A stretch of 64,000 nucleotides of DNA, taken from NCBI RefSeq assembly GCF_030553055.1, contig NZ_CP130713.1, forward strand, positions 4,464,001 through 4,528,000. The letters run 5' to 3'. Below are positions 43,499 to 51,821 of this stretch, in pieces (position 1 is the first letter of the stretch; each line of letters starts with the position of its first letter). A program made the translations under genes and the position numbers. Below the pieces are notes generated by a model. That model saw nothing but the letters and a program-made list of their open reading frames with translations. It was not told the origin of the DNA and ran no database searches. The stretch comes from Streptomyces sp. XD-27 (GTDB lineage Bacteria; Actinomycetota; Actinomycetes; Streptomycetales; Streptomycetaceae).

Positions 43499-44050
43499 AT
43501 GCCCACATTGGTGAACCAGGAAGCCCACGGCGACGAGGCGGGCGCCCTCCTGGGATTCCTGGAGGCGCAGCGCGGCGCGATCCGCCGGACGCTGCACGGC
43601 CTGACCGACGAGCAGGCGCGGCGGAAGCCCTCCGCGAGCGAACTGTCGCTGGTCGGCGTGGTCAAGCATGTCGCCGAGGCCGAGCAGAGCTGGGTCGAGG
43701 ACGCCAAGGGCGTGCCGCACGCCATCCCACGGGACCACACCAACTGGCACCTCAGTTTCGAGCTGGAGGAGGGCCGGACCGTCGCCGACGTCCTCGCCTT
43801 CTGGGACGGCGTGGCGGTGGAGACGGAGCGGTTCATCCGCTCCCTGCCCGATCTGAACGGGACGTTCCCGCTCCCCAGGGTGCCGTGGTTCCCCGAGGGC
43901 AGCGTGCGGTCGATGCGCTTCCTGCTGCTGACGCTGATCCAGGAGATGGCGCGGCACGCGGGCCACGTGGACGTCATCCGCGAGTCGCTGGACGGGAAGA
44001 CGGCGTTCGTCCTGATCGACGAGACGGGCGCCGAGACGGGCGCCGCGTAG
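43499..44050 (+). CDS. DinB/DUF664-family protein
   Basis: 183 residues. A four-helix DinB-like fold: LGFLEAQRGAIRRTLHGLTD, VGVVKHVAEAEQSWVED with the first histidine ligand, and LTLIQEMARHAGHVDVIRES with the paired histidines. The family contains mycothiol- or bacillithiol-dependent transferases; the target here is unknown. Confidence 0.85.
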   Translation: MPTLVNQEAHGDEAGALLGFLEAQRGAIRRTLHGLTDEQARRKPSASELSLVGVVKHVAEAEQSWVEDAKGVPHAIPRDHTNWHLSFELEEGRTVADVLAFWDGVAVETERFIRSLPDLNGTFPLPRVPWFPEGSVRSMRFLLLTLIQEMARHAGHVDVIRESLDGKTAFVLIDETGAETGAA

Positions 44051-44139
44051 CCGCCTCCCGGCGCGGGGCTGGCCGGGGTCCTGCGGCCCCGTGGCTCCCG
44101 TGGCCCCGCGGGGCTCCTCTCCAGGAATGACGGGACCCG

Positions 44140-44171
44140 TCTAACCTGGGCCGCATCTAACCTGGGCCGCG
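44140..44171 (+). promoter_or_regulatory. Tandem 16-bp duplication carrying two -10-like boxes before the PadR gene
   Basis: TCTAACCTGGGCCGCA at 44140-44155 is repeated at 44156-44171. Each copy contains TAACCT, a TAnnnT box. It could provide two start sites or a doubled regulator half-site. Confidence 0.35.
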
Positions 44172-44198
44172 GCGCAGGTCGGGCGGAATGAGGAGACG

Positions 44199-44831
44199 AT
44201 GTCAGCGATCCGGCTGCTGGTGCTGGGCGCGGTCCGCCAGCACGGGCGGGCGCACGGCTACCAGGTCCGCAACGACCTGGAGTTCTGGGGCGCGCACGAG
44301 TGGTCGAACGCCAAGCCCGGGTCGATCTACCACGCGCTCAAGCAGATGGCCAAGCAAGGGCTGATGATCGCCCACGACGTCGCGCCGAGTACGGCGGGCG
44401 GCCCGCCCCGTACCGAGTACGAGCTAACCGACGCCGGCGAGGCGGAGTTCTTCCACCTGCTGCGGCAGGCGCTGGCGCGCCACGACAACAAGATCGACGA
44501 GCTGACGGCCGGGGTCGGCTTCATCGTCGATCTGCCGCGCGCCGAGGCCATCGCGCTGTTGAAGGAGCGGGTCGCCGCGCTGGAGCGGTGGCGGGCCGAG
44601 GTGACCCGGCACTGGATGCCGCCGGACGGCGGCCCCGGGGAGTGGGGCCACATCGGCGAGATCATGAAGCTCTGGGTGCACTCCTCCGACAGCGGCGCGG
44701 AGTGGACGCGTGGGCTGATCGAACGGCTGGAGGCGGGGGCGTACGTCATGGCGGGGGAGGGCGAGCGCTCGGTGGAGGTGCTGCCGGACGGCGTCCGGAA
44801 CCCGTTCGCCGACGGCGGGACGCCTCGCTAG
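44199..44831 (+). CDS. PadR-family transcriptional regulator
   Basis: 210 residues. The winged helix is RLLVLGAVRQHGRAHGYQVR, WSNAKPGSIYHALKQMAKQG and RTEYELTDAGEAEFFHLLRQ; a C-terminal helical dimer domain follows (ALLKERVAALERWRAEVTRH). ATG 44199 follows GAGGAGA. Local repressor for an unknown, perhaps transport-related, target. Confidence 0.9.
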   Translation: MSAIRLLVLGAVRQHGRAHGYQVRNDLEFWGAHEWSNAKPGSIYHALKQMAKQGLMIAHDVAPSTAGGPPRTEYELTDAGEAEFFHLLRQALARHDNKIDELTAGVGFIVDLPRAEAIALLKERVAALERWRAEVTRHWMPPDGGPGEWGHIGEIMKLWVHSSDSGAEWTRGLIERLEAGAYVMAGEGERSVEVLPDGVRNPFADGGTPR

Positions 44832-44834
44832 TCG

Positions 44835-44925
44835 GGTTCGAGGCGTACGGGCTTCTTCGAGGTGTGCGGGTGCCTTCGAGGCGTACGCGTCTTCGAGGTG
44901 TGCGGGTGTCTTCGAGGATTGCGTG
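44835..44925. repeat. Degenerate TTCGAGG repeats after the PadR gene
   Basis: Five TTCGAGG(C/T)GT(A/G)CG(G/C) elements at irregular 18-25 base steps in the 304-base gap 44832-45135; no gene seen there. Confidence 0.65.
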
Positions 44926-45135
44926 CGTCGGTCTTCCCGCTCGCCGCTCGCCGTACGCCGTATGCCGGTTCCGGCGGCTGGGGCGGCGGGCGGGGCGCCG
45001 ATGTGACGGGAGTGGCGGCGGTGAACGGGCGGCTACGGACGGGGCGGCGCGGAGCTCGGAGGGCGGCCACGAGTACGTCCCGTACTGTCGCGCAGGCCGC
45101 AGCGCCGCCGCCGACTACCGGATACCGTGGCTCAT

Positions 45136-47355
45136 ATGGCGATCAACAGAGCGGGAACGGCAGGCGAGCCCGGCTACGCCCTGCTCATCGCCGCCGGGCC
45201 CAGTGACAAGCACGGCAAGCAGCGCGTCATGGACGCGACGGCCGCACTGCCCCAACTCGCGGCCGTCGCCCCGGCCGTACTGCTGGGCACCCCGGCCGGG
45301 GCGAGCGTGGTCCAGCTCGTGGACCCGGCCGACCCGCAGACCGTGCTGACCCACCTGCGGACCGCGGCGGCCCACTCGGGCCCGGTGCTGGTCTACCTCG
45401 CGGGGCAGTTGACCCTGGACGCCAAGCAGCGGATGCCGCACCTGGCACTGGCCCGCACCACGCCCAGGACGGCCCGGTACACCGCGCTGCCCTGGCACTG
45501 GATCGCCGCCGAGCTGGGGCGGCGGCCGGCGGGCGGCACGACCCTGATCGCCGACCTGGTGGGCGACGAAACGATCTGGCCGCAGCTGGCCGAGCTGGGC
45601 GGCCCGGCGGTGGCGCACCACCTCGCCGCCGGGCTCGCGCTGTACGGAACGATCGCGCCCGTACCGCCCAAGCGGCAGCTCGCGACGCCGCACTACAGCC
45701 GGGCGCTCGCCAGCCTGCTGCGGGGCGCGGCGGAACGCCCGCAGCCCGCGCACCTGCACGAGCGGGCGGCCCTGGAGGCGGGCCTGGGAGCGGGCCCGGA
45801 ACTCCTGCTGGCGGTGGGGCCGATGGGGGAGGGCGCGGGGCTCGGTGGTGTGGAGGCGGTGCCGTCCGATACGCCGTACTTCGGCGCGGGGCCGGAGCCG
45901 TCCGATACGCCGTACTCCGGTGCGGCGTTCCCTGGCATGGGGTCGATGCCTGCCGGGGCGGGGTTCGCCGGTGGGGAGGCGGCGCCCGCCGGGGCCGCGG
46001 TGCCCCGTGGTGCGGCGTGGCCGCCTTTCCCCGCCCCGCCCCTTTCGGGCGGCATACGGCAGGGCTTGCCCGCCCCCGGGGCGGGCACGGACGCGCCCGT
46101 AGCGGACTCGCTGATACCGGGCGGGGCGCCCGCCGTCCCGCCCGCGTCCGCGTCCGCGTCTGAGTCTGCGTTCCCGTCCGCACCTGGCACGGGCACGGGT
46201 TCGGCTCCGATGAGCGCCCCGGACGCGACCCCGATCGCGGGGCAGGACCCGGACGCGACCCCGGGTCAGGATCCGGAGCCGGGCCGCGAATCGGGGCTGG
46301 ACCGGGAGCCGGAGGAGGGCCGCGCACCGGGGCCGGACCGAGAGCCGGACGGGGGCCACGAAACGGTGCCGGGCCGGGAAGCCATACCGGGCCGGGAGCC
46401 CGCGCCGGAGCGGGGACCCGCGCCGGACGGGGAAGCTGCGCCGGGCCGGGAGCTCGCGCTTGAGCGGGAATCTGCGCCGGAGCTCGCGCCCACGCAAGCC
46501 CCGGTGCCCGGACCTGTTCCCGCGTCCGAGCCGGAACTGGGACCCGAGCCGGTCCCTGCGCCCGCGCTGGACCCTGCGCCCGCGCCGGACCCCGCGATTG
46601 TCGGAGACGTCCCGCCCGTTGAAGACGCCCAGTTCGCCGCACCAGCCCCCTCCGCTGTACCGGCGCCTTCCGCCGGGGCTACCCCTTCCCCCGCGCCGGC
46701 GCCCTCCGCCGGAGCTGCCCCATCCGCTGTACCGGCGTCCTCCACCGCACCGGCGTCCTCAGCCGCACCAGCCCCCTCCGTCGGAGCCGTCTCCTCTGCT
46801 GAGCCCGGCCCCTCCGCCGGGCCCAGTCCCTCCGCTCCGTTCCCGCCTCCGCCGCCCCGGCCGCCTCACCCGCCCCAGCAGCATCTGCCCCCGCAGCCAC
46901 GGCCGGTCCCGCAGCCGCCGGACGAGCGGCACGCCGCGATCCTCGAAGCCGCGCGTGCCGGGCGGCACAGCGAGGCCGCCGCCATGGCCGCCGCATGGGA
47001 GCAGGAGGCGATGCGCGCGTCAGGGCCCAGTTCGCCGGAGACGGTCCACTGGCTGGAGGTACGGGCCGACCTCGCCCGGCTCGCCGACGACCCCGCGCGC
47101 GCCTGCGAGTTGTGGATGGCCGCGGCCCGGATCCGGCTCGGCAACCATCAGCATCCCGGTGACCCGGACGTCGAGGGCGCCGTGGACCGCGCCCACCACC
47201 AGTGGCAGCAGGTGCAGGACCCGGTGCGGGCCGGTGCGCTGGCCCCGGCGCTGGTCGAACTGCGGACGCGGGTGCCCGGCCGCCGCCCCGGCGCGCTGGC
47301 CGCGGCGCGGCGCCGGGCGGAGATCCTCCGGGTCCAGACCCTGCGTACGGGCTGA
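45136..47355 (+). CDS. Large Streptomyces protein of unknown function with proline/glutamate-rich linker
   Basis: 739 residues. The N-terminal ~220 residues look like a compact alpha/beta domain (YALLIAAGPSDKHGKQRVMD, SGPVLVYLAGQLTLDAKQRM), possibly caspase-like or effector-associated in layout but with no certain catalytic pair. Residues about 230-600 are low-complexity: first Gly/Ala, then PGREPAPERG-type charged repeats, then (A/S)APAPSA repeats. The last ~140 residues are helical and TPR-like (ILEAARAGRHSEAAAMAAAW; ARACELWMAAARIRLG). ATG 45136 with TACCGT seven bases upstream; GTG 45127 is possible. Function unknown. Confidence 0.8.
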   Translation: MAINRAGTAGEPGYALLIAAGPSDKHGKQRVMDATAALPQLAAVAPAVLLGTPAGASVVQLVDPADPQTVLTHLRTAAAHSGPVLVYLAGQLTLDAKQRMPHLALARTTPRTARYTALPWHWIAAELGRRPAGGTTLIADLVGDETIWPQLAELGGPAVAHHLAAGLALYGTIAPVPPKRQLATPHYSRALASLLRGAAERPQPAHLHERAALEAGLGAGPELLLAVGPMGEGAGLGGVEAVPSDTPYFGAGPEPSDTPYSGAAFPGMGSMPAGAGFAGGEAAPAGAAVPRGAAWPPFPAPPLSGGIRQGLPAPGAGTDAPVADSLIPGGAPAVPPASASASESAFPSAPGTGTGSAPMSAPDATPIAGQDPDATPGQDPEPGRESGLDREPEEGRAPGPDREPDGGHETVPGREAIPGREPAPERGPAPDGEAAPGRELALERESAPELAPTQAPVPGPVPASEPELGPEPVPAPALDPAPAPDPAIVGDVPPVEDAQFAAPAPSAVPAPSAGATPSPAPAPSAGAAPSAVPASSTAPASSAAPAPSVGAVSSAEPGPSAGPSPSAPFPPPPPRPPHPPQQHLPPQPRPVPQPPDERHAAILEAARAGRHSEAAAMAAAWEQEAMRASGPSSPETVHWLEVRADLARLADDPARACELWMAAARIRLGNHQHPGDPDVEGAVDRAHHQWQQVQDPVRAGALAPALVELRTRVPGRRPGALAAARRRAEILRVQTLRTG

Positions 47356-47438
47356 GCACGCCTTTCCGTCAGCCCGGTGGCCGGACGAGCCCCGAGCCCC
47401 GGTGAGGGCGCACCCCACCCGCAGGCGCATCCTCGGGT

Positions 47439-47512
47439 GCCGGACACGTTCCAGGTGGGGGCGCGTCCTCCGCGCGCCGGACACGCCCCAGGTGGGGGCG
47501 CGCCCTCCGCGC
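47439..47512. repeat. Two tandem 37-bp repeats before gadB
   Basis: GCCGGACACG-CCAGGTGGGGGCGCG-CCTCCGCGC at 47439-47475 and 47476-47512 with three differences. Confidence 0.85.
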
Positions 47513-47598
47513 GTCATCGGCGAACCTTCCGGGCGCGGCAGCGGCGCCTCTGGTCCTCGGCGCGGCAGCGGCCTCTGGTCCTCCGCGCGGGCCGCGCC

Positions 47599-49016
47599 TC
47601 AGTGATGGAAAGCGGTAGCCGCCGCGCGCGGCCCGTCCGACGGCCGCTCCTGCTGCCGCAGTTCGGGCAGCAGCCGCGTCAGGTCGTCGAGGAGCATGTC
47701 GGCCAGGTCCGCCGAGAACCCGTTGCGGCACACCACCCGCAGCACGGACAGGTCCTGCCGGCGCGGCGGGAAGGTGTAGGCCGGCACCAGCCAGCCCGCC
47801 TCGCGCAGCCGCCGCGAGACGTCGAAGACGTCGTACGCGTCGACGCCGTCCGCCGTCGTGAAGGCGAACACCGGCAGTTGGTCCCCGCGCGTCAGCAGCC
47901 GGAAGTCGCCCAGCGCCGCGATCCGCTCGGCCAGCGAGCACGCCACGTCCCGCGCGGTCTGCTGCACCGCGCGGAAGCCGTCGCGGCCGAGCCGCAGGAA
48001 CGTGTAGTACTGGGCGGCCACCTGCGCTCCGGGCCGGGAGAAGTTGAGCGCGAAGGTCGGCATGTCGCCGCCGAGGTAGTTCACCCGGAAGACGAGCTCT
48101 TCCGGCAGGTCGGCGGCCGTACGCCACAGGGCCCACCCCACCCCGGGTACACCAGCCCGTACTTGTGCCCGGAAGTGTTGATGGACGCGACGCGCGGCAG
48201 CCGGAAGTCCCACTCCAGGTCCGGGTCGAGGAACGGCGCCACCATCGCGCCGGACGCGCCGTCGACATGCACGGGTACGTCGAGCCCCGTACGCTCCTGG
48301 AGCGCGTCGAGCGCCGCGCACACCGCGGCGACCGGCTCGTAGGACCCGTCGAAGGTGGAGCCCAGGACGGAGACGACGCCGATGGTGTTCTCGTCGCACA
48401 GCTCGGCGGCGGCCTGCGGATCGAGGTGGAAGCGCTCGCCGTCCATGGGCACCTGCCGGGCCTCGACCTCCCAGAAGGTGCAGAACTTCTCCCAGCAGAC
48501 CTGGACGTTCACGCCCATCACGAGATTGGGCCGGGCGGTGGCCGGATAGCGGTCGGTGTTCTTCCGCGCCCAGCGGCGTTTGAGCGCCATTCCCGCGAGC
48601 ATGCACGCCTCGCTGGACCCGGTGGTGGAGCAGCCGACGACGCTGTCGGGGTCGGGCGCGTGCCACAGGTCGGCGAGCATCGCGACACAGCGCCGCTCCA
48701 GTTCGGCGGTGCGCGGGTACTCGTCCTTGTCGATCATGTTCTTGTCGCGGCACTCGGCCATCAGCACGTCCGCCTCCGGCTCCATCCACGTGGTGACGAA
48801 GGTGGCGAGGTTCAGCCGTGCGTTGCCGTCGAGCATCAGCTCGTCGTGGACGCAGCGGTACGCCGCCGACGGCGGCATCGGCCCGTCGGGGAGCCGGTGG
48901 CGGGGCGGCGGACCGGACAGGCCGCCGACCGGATCGGCCGTGCCGTAGAACGGGTTGACGGACAGATCGCGTGGTCCGGCCGGACCGCCGGCGCCGGCGC
49001 CCTTATGGAGTGACAT
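47599..49016 (-). pseudogene. gadB: Glutamate decarboxylase, frameshifted
   Basis: About 473 residues when repaired. The first frame covers NPFYGTADPVGGLSGPPP through the PLP lysine segment ASINTSGHKYGLVYPG; the second resumes at VGWALWRTAADLPEELVFRV to the end (AAATAFHH). One G is missing from the run at 48141-48144 (plus coordinates). The PLP enzyme would make GABA from glutamate, consuming a proton. ATG 49016 with TATTGT six bases upstream is probably leaderless. The gene's second half is complete, so this is likely an assembly error. Confidence 0.9.
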
Positions 49017-49082
49017 GCCGTGACAATACGGGCATAGTTCCCATGAGGTCCGTGGTGTGCGGCGCTCGTGTCGTCTCCGCCG

Positions 49083-49829
49083 TCAGCCCGCGCTGCTGAG
49101 CGACAGCTTCGCCGCGAAGCCCAGGAACGCCGTACCCGCCGTGGCCGACAGCGCCGCCGTCAGCCGCTTGCGGCGCCGGAAGGTCGCCGCCAGGAACGAG
49201 CCGCTGAAGATCAGGATCGTCAGATACGTGAGGCTGAACAGCTCCGCCCAGGCGCCCAGCACCACGAACGACAGCGCCGGATGCGCGTACTCCGGGTCGA
49301 CGAACTGCACGAAGAACGAGATGAAGAACAGGATCGCCTTGGGGTTCAGCAGGCTGATCACCAGCGCGCGGCGGAACGGGCGCTCCGCCGCCTCCTTGAT
49401 CCCGGTGGTCAGCGCGCTCTCCTCGCCGTCCGCGGCTCGCCGGGCCGTTCGCGCGCCGTCCCCGGCTTGCTCGGCCGTTCGCGCGCTGTCCCCGGCCCGC
49501 TCGGCCGTCCGTGCGCCGCGCCCGCGCCCGCGCCACAGCGCCCACGCCCCGCGCAGCATCCCCACCGCGAGCCACGTCAGATAGCCCGCGCCCGCGAACT
49601 TCACCACCGAGAACAGCACCGGGCTCGCCGTCAGCAGCGACGCCACCCCGCCCGCCGACAGCGCCATCAGCACCGCGTCGCCGCACAGCACGGCGCAGGC
49701 GGCGCCGTAGGCCGCGCGAGGCCCGCGGCGGGCCGCGACCGACACCACGTACAGCGAGTTCGGCCCCGGCAGCAGGATGATCAGGGCGAGTCCCGCCAGA
49801 TACGTCGAGAGATCCGTTATCCCCAGCAT
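49083..49829 (-). CDS. LysE/LeuE-family amino acid exporter
   Basis: 248 residues, six predicted helices: LAGLALIILLPGPNSLYVVS (the LysE PGP motif), ACAVLCGDAVLMALSAGGVA, FAGAGYLTWLAVGMLRG, ALVISLLNPKAILFFISFFV and two at the end. The central cytoplasmic loop contains three 10-residue repeats (ARTAERAGDS-like) from 30-base units at 49434-49520. Exports amino acids, most like leucine/hydrophobic types. Convergence or coupling with gadB suggests amino acid homeostasis, but this is inference. Confidence 0.87.
   Translation of the reverse strand: MLGITDLSTYLAGLALIILLPGPNSLYVVSVAARRGPRAAYGAACAVLCGDAVLMALSAGGVASLLTASPVLFSVVKFAGAGYLTWLAVGMLRGAWALWRGRGRGARTAERAGDSARTAEQAGDGARTARRAADGEESALTTGIKEAAERPFRRALVISLLNPKAILFFISFFVQFVDPEYAHPALSFVVLGAWAELFSLTYLTILIFSGSFLAATFRRRKRLTAALSATAGTAFLGFAAKLSLSSAG
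49434..49520 (-). repeat. 30-bp repeats in the LysE-type exporter loop
   Basis: Three imperfect in-frame copies of a GCTCGGCCGTTCGCGCG-containing unit encode AR-TAE-AGD segments. Confidence 0.75.
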
Positions 49830-49885
49830 GCGTCGCAGAATGCCAGCGGCGTGCCGGGCGGCACGGCGATTTCCGCGATGTGGAC

Positions 49886-49916
49886 TTGCACCTCACGCGG
49901 CGTGAGGAAGGACGGT
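49886..49916 (+). promoter_or_regulatory. tipA-type promoter with palindromic operator
   Basis: TTGCAC (-35, 49886-49891), a 19-base spacer and GACGGT (-10). The perfect palindrome CCTCACGC-G-GCGTGAGG (49891-49907) fills the spacer. The layout and sequence follow the Streptomyces ptipA promoter, which TipAL activates by re-aligning over-long spacing. Confidence 0.88.
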
Positions 49917-49947
49917 GGAGCGCGTACCAGGAAGGGAGCGGACCGGC

Positions 49948-50706
49948 ATGAGCTATTCCGTGGGACAGGTCGCGGACTTCGCGGGCGTCACGGTGCGCAC
50001 GCTGCACCACTACGACGAGATCGGCCTGCTGCGGCCGGGCGCGCGCAGCGGCGCCGGGCACCGGCGGTACGACGACGCCGATCTGGACCGGCTGCAGCAG
50101 ATCCTGTTCTACCGGGAGCTCGGCTTTCCGCTCGACGAGGTGGCGGCGCTCCTGGACGACCCGGACGCGGACCCGCAGGAGCACCTGCGGCGCCAGCACG
50201 AGCTGCTGACCGCGCGGATCGAGTCGCTCCAGAAGATGGCCGCCGCCGTCGAACACGCCATGGAGGCACGGAAGATGGGCATCAACCTCACGCCGGAGGA
50301 GAAGTTCGAGGTCTTCGGCGACCACGACCCCGACCAGTACGCCGAGGAGGTCGAGCGCCGCTGGGGCGACACGGAGGCGTACCGCGAGTCCCAGCGCAGG
50401 GCGGCCTCGTACACCAAGGAGGACTGGCTGCGGATCAAGGCGGAGGGCGACGACTGGACCCGCCGGATCGCGGCGCTGATGGAGTCCGGGGCGGAGCCGG
50501 AGTCGGAGTCGGCCATGGAGCTGGCGGAGGAGCACCGGCAGCAGATCTGCCGCCACCACTACGCGTGCACGTACGAGATCCACACCGGGCTCGCCGAGAT
50601 GTTCACGACGGATCCGCGGTTCACCGCCACGTTCGAGGCGGTCCGGCCGGGGCTGGCCGCGTACCTGCGGGAGGCCATCCTGGCGAACGCGGCCCGTCAG
50701 ATGTGA
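49948..50706 (+). CDS. tipA: TipA-like MerR-family activator with thiopeptide-binding domain
   Basis: 252 residues. The MerR helix-turn-helix is YSVGQVADFAGVTVRTLHHY and LDRLQQILFYRELGFPLDEV; a coiled coil (LLTARIESLQKMAAAVEHAM) joins a C-terminal TipAS domain (MGINLTPEEKFEVFGDHDPD, WTRRIAALMESG, HHYACTYEIHTGLAEMFTTD). TipA captures thiopeptide antibiotics covalently and turns on its own gene. ATG 49948 follows AAGGGAG. The promoter at 49886 supports autoregulation. Confidence 0.92.
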   Translation: MSYSVGQVADFAGVTVRTLHHYDEIGLLRPGARSGAGHRRYDDADLDRLQQILFYRELGFPLDEVAALLDDPDADPQEHLRRQHELLTARIESLQKMAAAVEHAMEARKMGINLTPEEKFEVFGDHDPDQYAEEVERRWGDTEAYRESQRRAASYTKEDWLRIKAEGDDWTRRIAALMESGAEPESESAMELAEEHRQQICRHHYACTYEIHTGLAEMFTTDPRFTATFEAVRPGLAAYLREAILANAARQM

Positions 50707-50711
50707 CCGAA

Positions 50712-50765
50712 CCGTCGTCTGTGACGGACCCGTCGTCTGTGACGGACCCGTCGTCTGTGACGGGT
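50712..50765. repeat. Three tandem 18-bp repeats after tipA
   Basis: CCGTCGTCTGTGACGGAC at 50712-50729, 50730-50747 and 50748-50765. Each unit contains GTCGTCTGTGAC, itself nearly palindromic. Confidence 0.88.
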
Positions 50766-50770
50766 CTCTC

Positions 50771-50805
50771 GACCGCCCGGCCGGCGCCTGACCGGCCGGG
50801 CGGTC
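50771..50805 (+). terminator. tipA terminator
   Basis: GACCGCCCGGCCGG pairs perfectly with 50792-50805 across a seven-base loop. Confidence 0.85.
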
Positions 50806-50949
50806 GGCCTGTCCGGCGGTCATCTGGAACCAAGCGTCCGCACGGGGCGTTGATAGCTTTGGTCGGCACACTGCACTCATGTCCGTCCACTCACCTGCGG
50901 CCGGGCCTCGCACAGAGCCTGCACCCCTCGACCCAGGAGCCTGTCACCC

Positions 50950-51675
50950 GTGACCACTCTCGCGCTCGGACCCAGCTGGCTGGACCCGGACCATCTGATC
51001 AACACCTTCGGCCCGCTCGGCGTGATGGCGATCGTCTTCGCGGAGTCCGGGCTGCTCATCGGCTTCTTCCTGCCGGGCGACTCGCTGCTGTTCACCACCG
51101 GACTGCTGATCACCACCGGGAAGCTCGACCAGCCGCTGTGGCTGGTCTGCGTCGGTGTGGTGGCAGCGGCGATCATCGGTGACCAGGTGGGGTACCTCTT
51201 CGGCCGGAAGGTCGGACCCGCGCTGTTCCGGCGGCCCGACTCCAAGCTCTTCAAGCAGGAGAACGTCGAGAAGGCCCACGAGTTCTTCGAGAAATACGGG
51301 CCGAAGTCCCTGGTCCTGGCCCGCTTCGTGCCCATCGTCCGTACGTTCACGCCGATCATCGCGGGCGTGAGCCGGATGAACTACCGCTCCTTCATCACCT
51401 TCAACGTGATCGGCGGCACGCTGTGGGGCGCGGGCGTCACCCTGCTCGGCGCCTGGCTCGGCAAGATCGATTTCGTGCACAAGAACATCGAGGCGATGCT
51501 CGTCGGCATCGTGCTGCTGTCCGTGATCCCGATCGCGATCGAGTTCCTGCGGGCCCGCAGCCAGGCGAAGAAGGCCGCGGCGGCCGGGGGCCAGATCGCC
51601 GCCGGCGGCGCCGCGCCGCAGGCCCCGCAGCCGCCGCAGCCGCCGGCCGGGCGGGGCCGCCACGCCAAGCGCTGA
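50950..51675 (+). CDS. DedA-family membrane protein
   Basis: 241 residues. FAESGLLIGFFLPGDSLLFT and the amphipathic re-entrant segment with VLARFVPIVRTFTPIIAGVS (the DedA FxRxxPxxR-type signature) are typical; four to five helices. DedA proteins help recycle undecaprenyl phosphate or other lipids across the membrane and influence proton motive force. The C-terminal tail is Ala/Gln/Pro-rich ending GRGRHAKR. GTG 50950. Confidence 0.92.
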   Translation: MTTLALGPSWLDPDHLINTFGPLGVMAIVFAESGLLIGFFLPGDSLLFTTGLLITTGKLDQPLWLVCVGVVAAAIIGDQVGYLFGRKVGPALFRRPDSKLFKQENVEKAHEFFEKYGPKSLVLARFVPIVRTFTPIIAGVSRMNYRSFITFNVIGGTLWGAGVTLLGAWLGKIDFVHKNIEAMLVGIVLLSVIPIAIEFLRARSQAKKAAAAGGQIAAGGAAPQAPQPPQPPAGRGRHAKR

Positions 51676-51707
51676 CCTCACACCGGGCGGGGCCGCCACG
51701 CCAAGCG
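51647..51707. repeat. 36-bp tandem duplication across the dedA stop codon
   Basis: The 25 bases at 51647-51671 (encoding the end of DedA) recur exactly at 51683-51707, after the stop. Confidence 0.85.
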
Positions 51708-51821
51708 GTGGCCTCGCGCTCCACGTGACCGCGTCCCGAGACGGGCTTGCCTTGGCCACGGCCGCCATGGATCGTGCATGGTTGCTGTGACACGTGGGAG
51801 GCCATTTTCGAGGAGTGAGCG

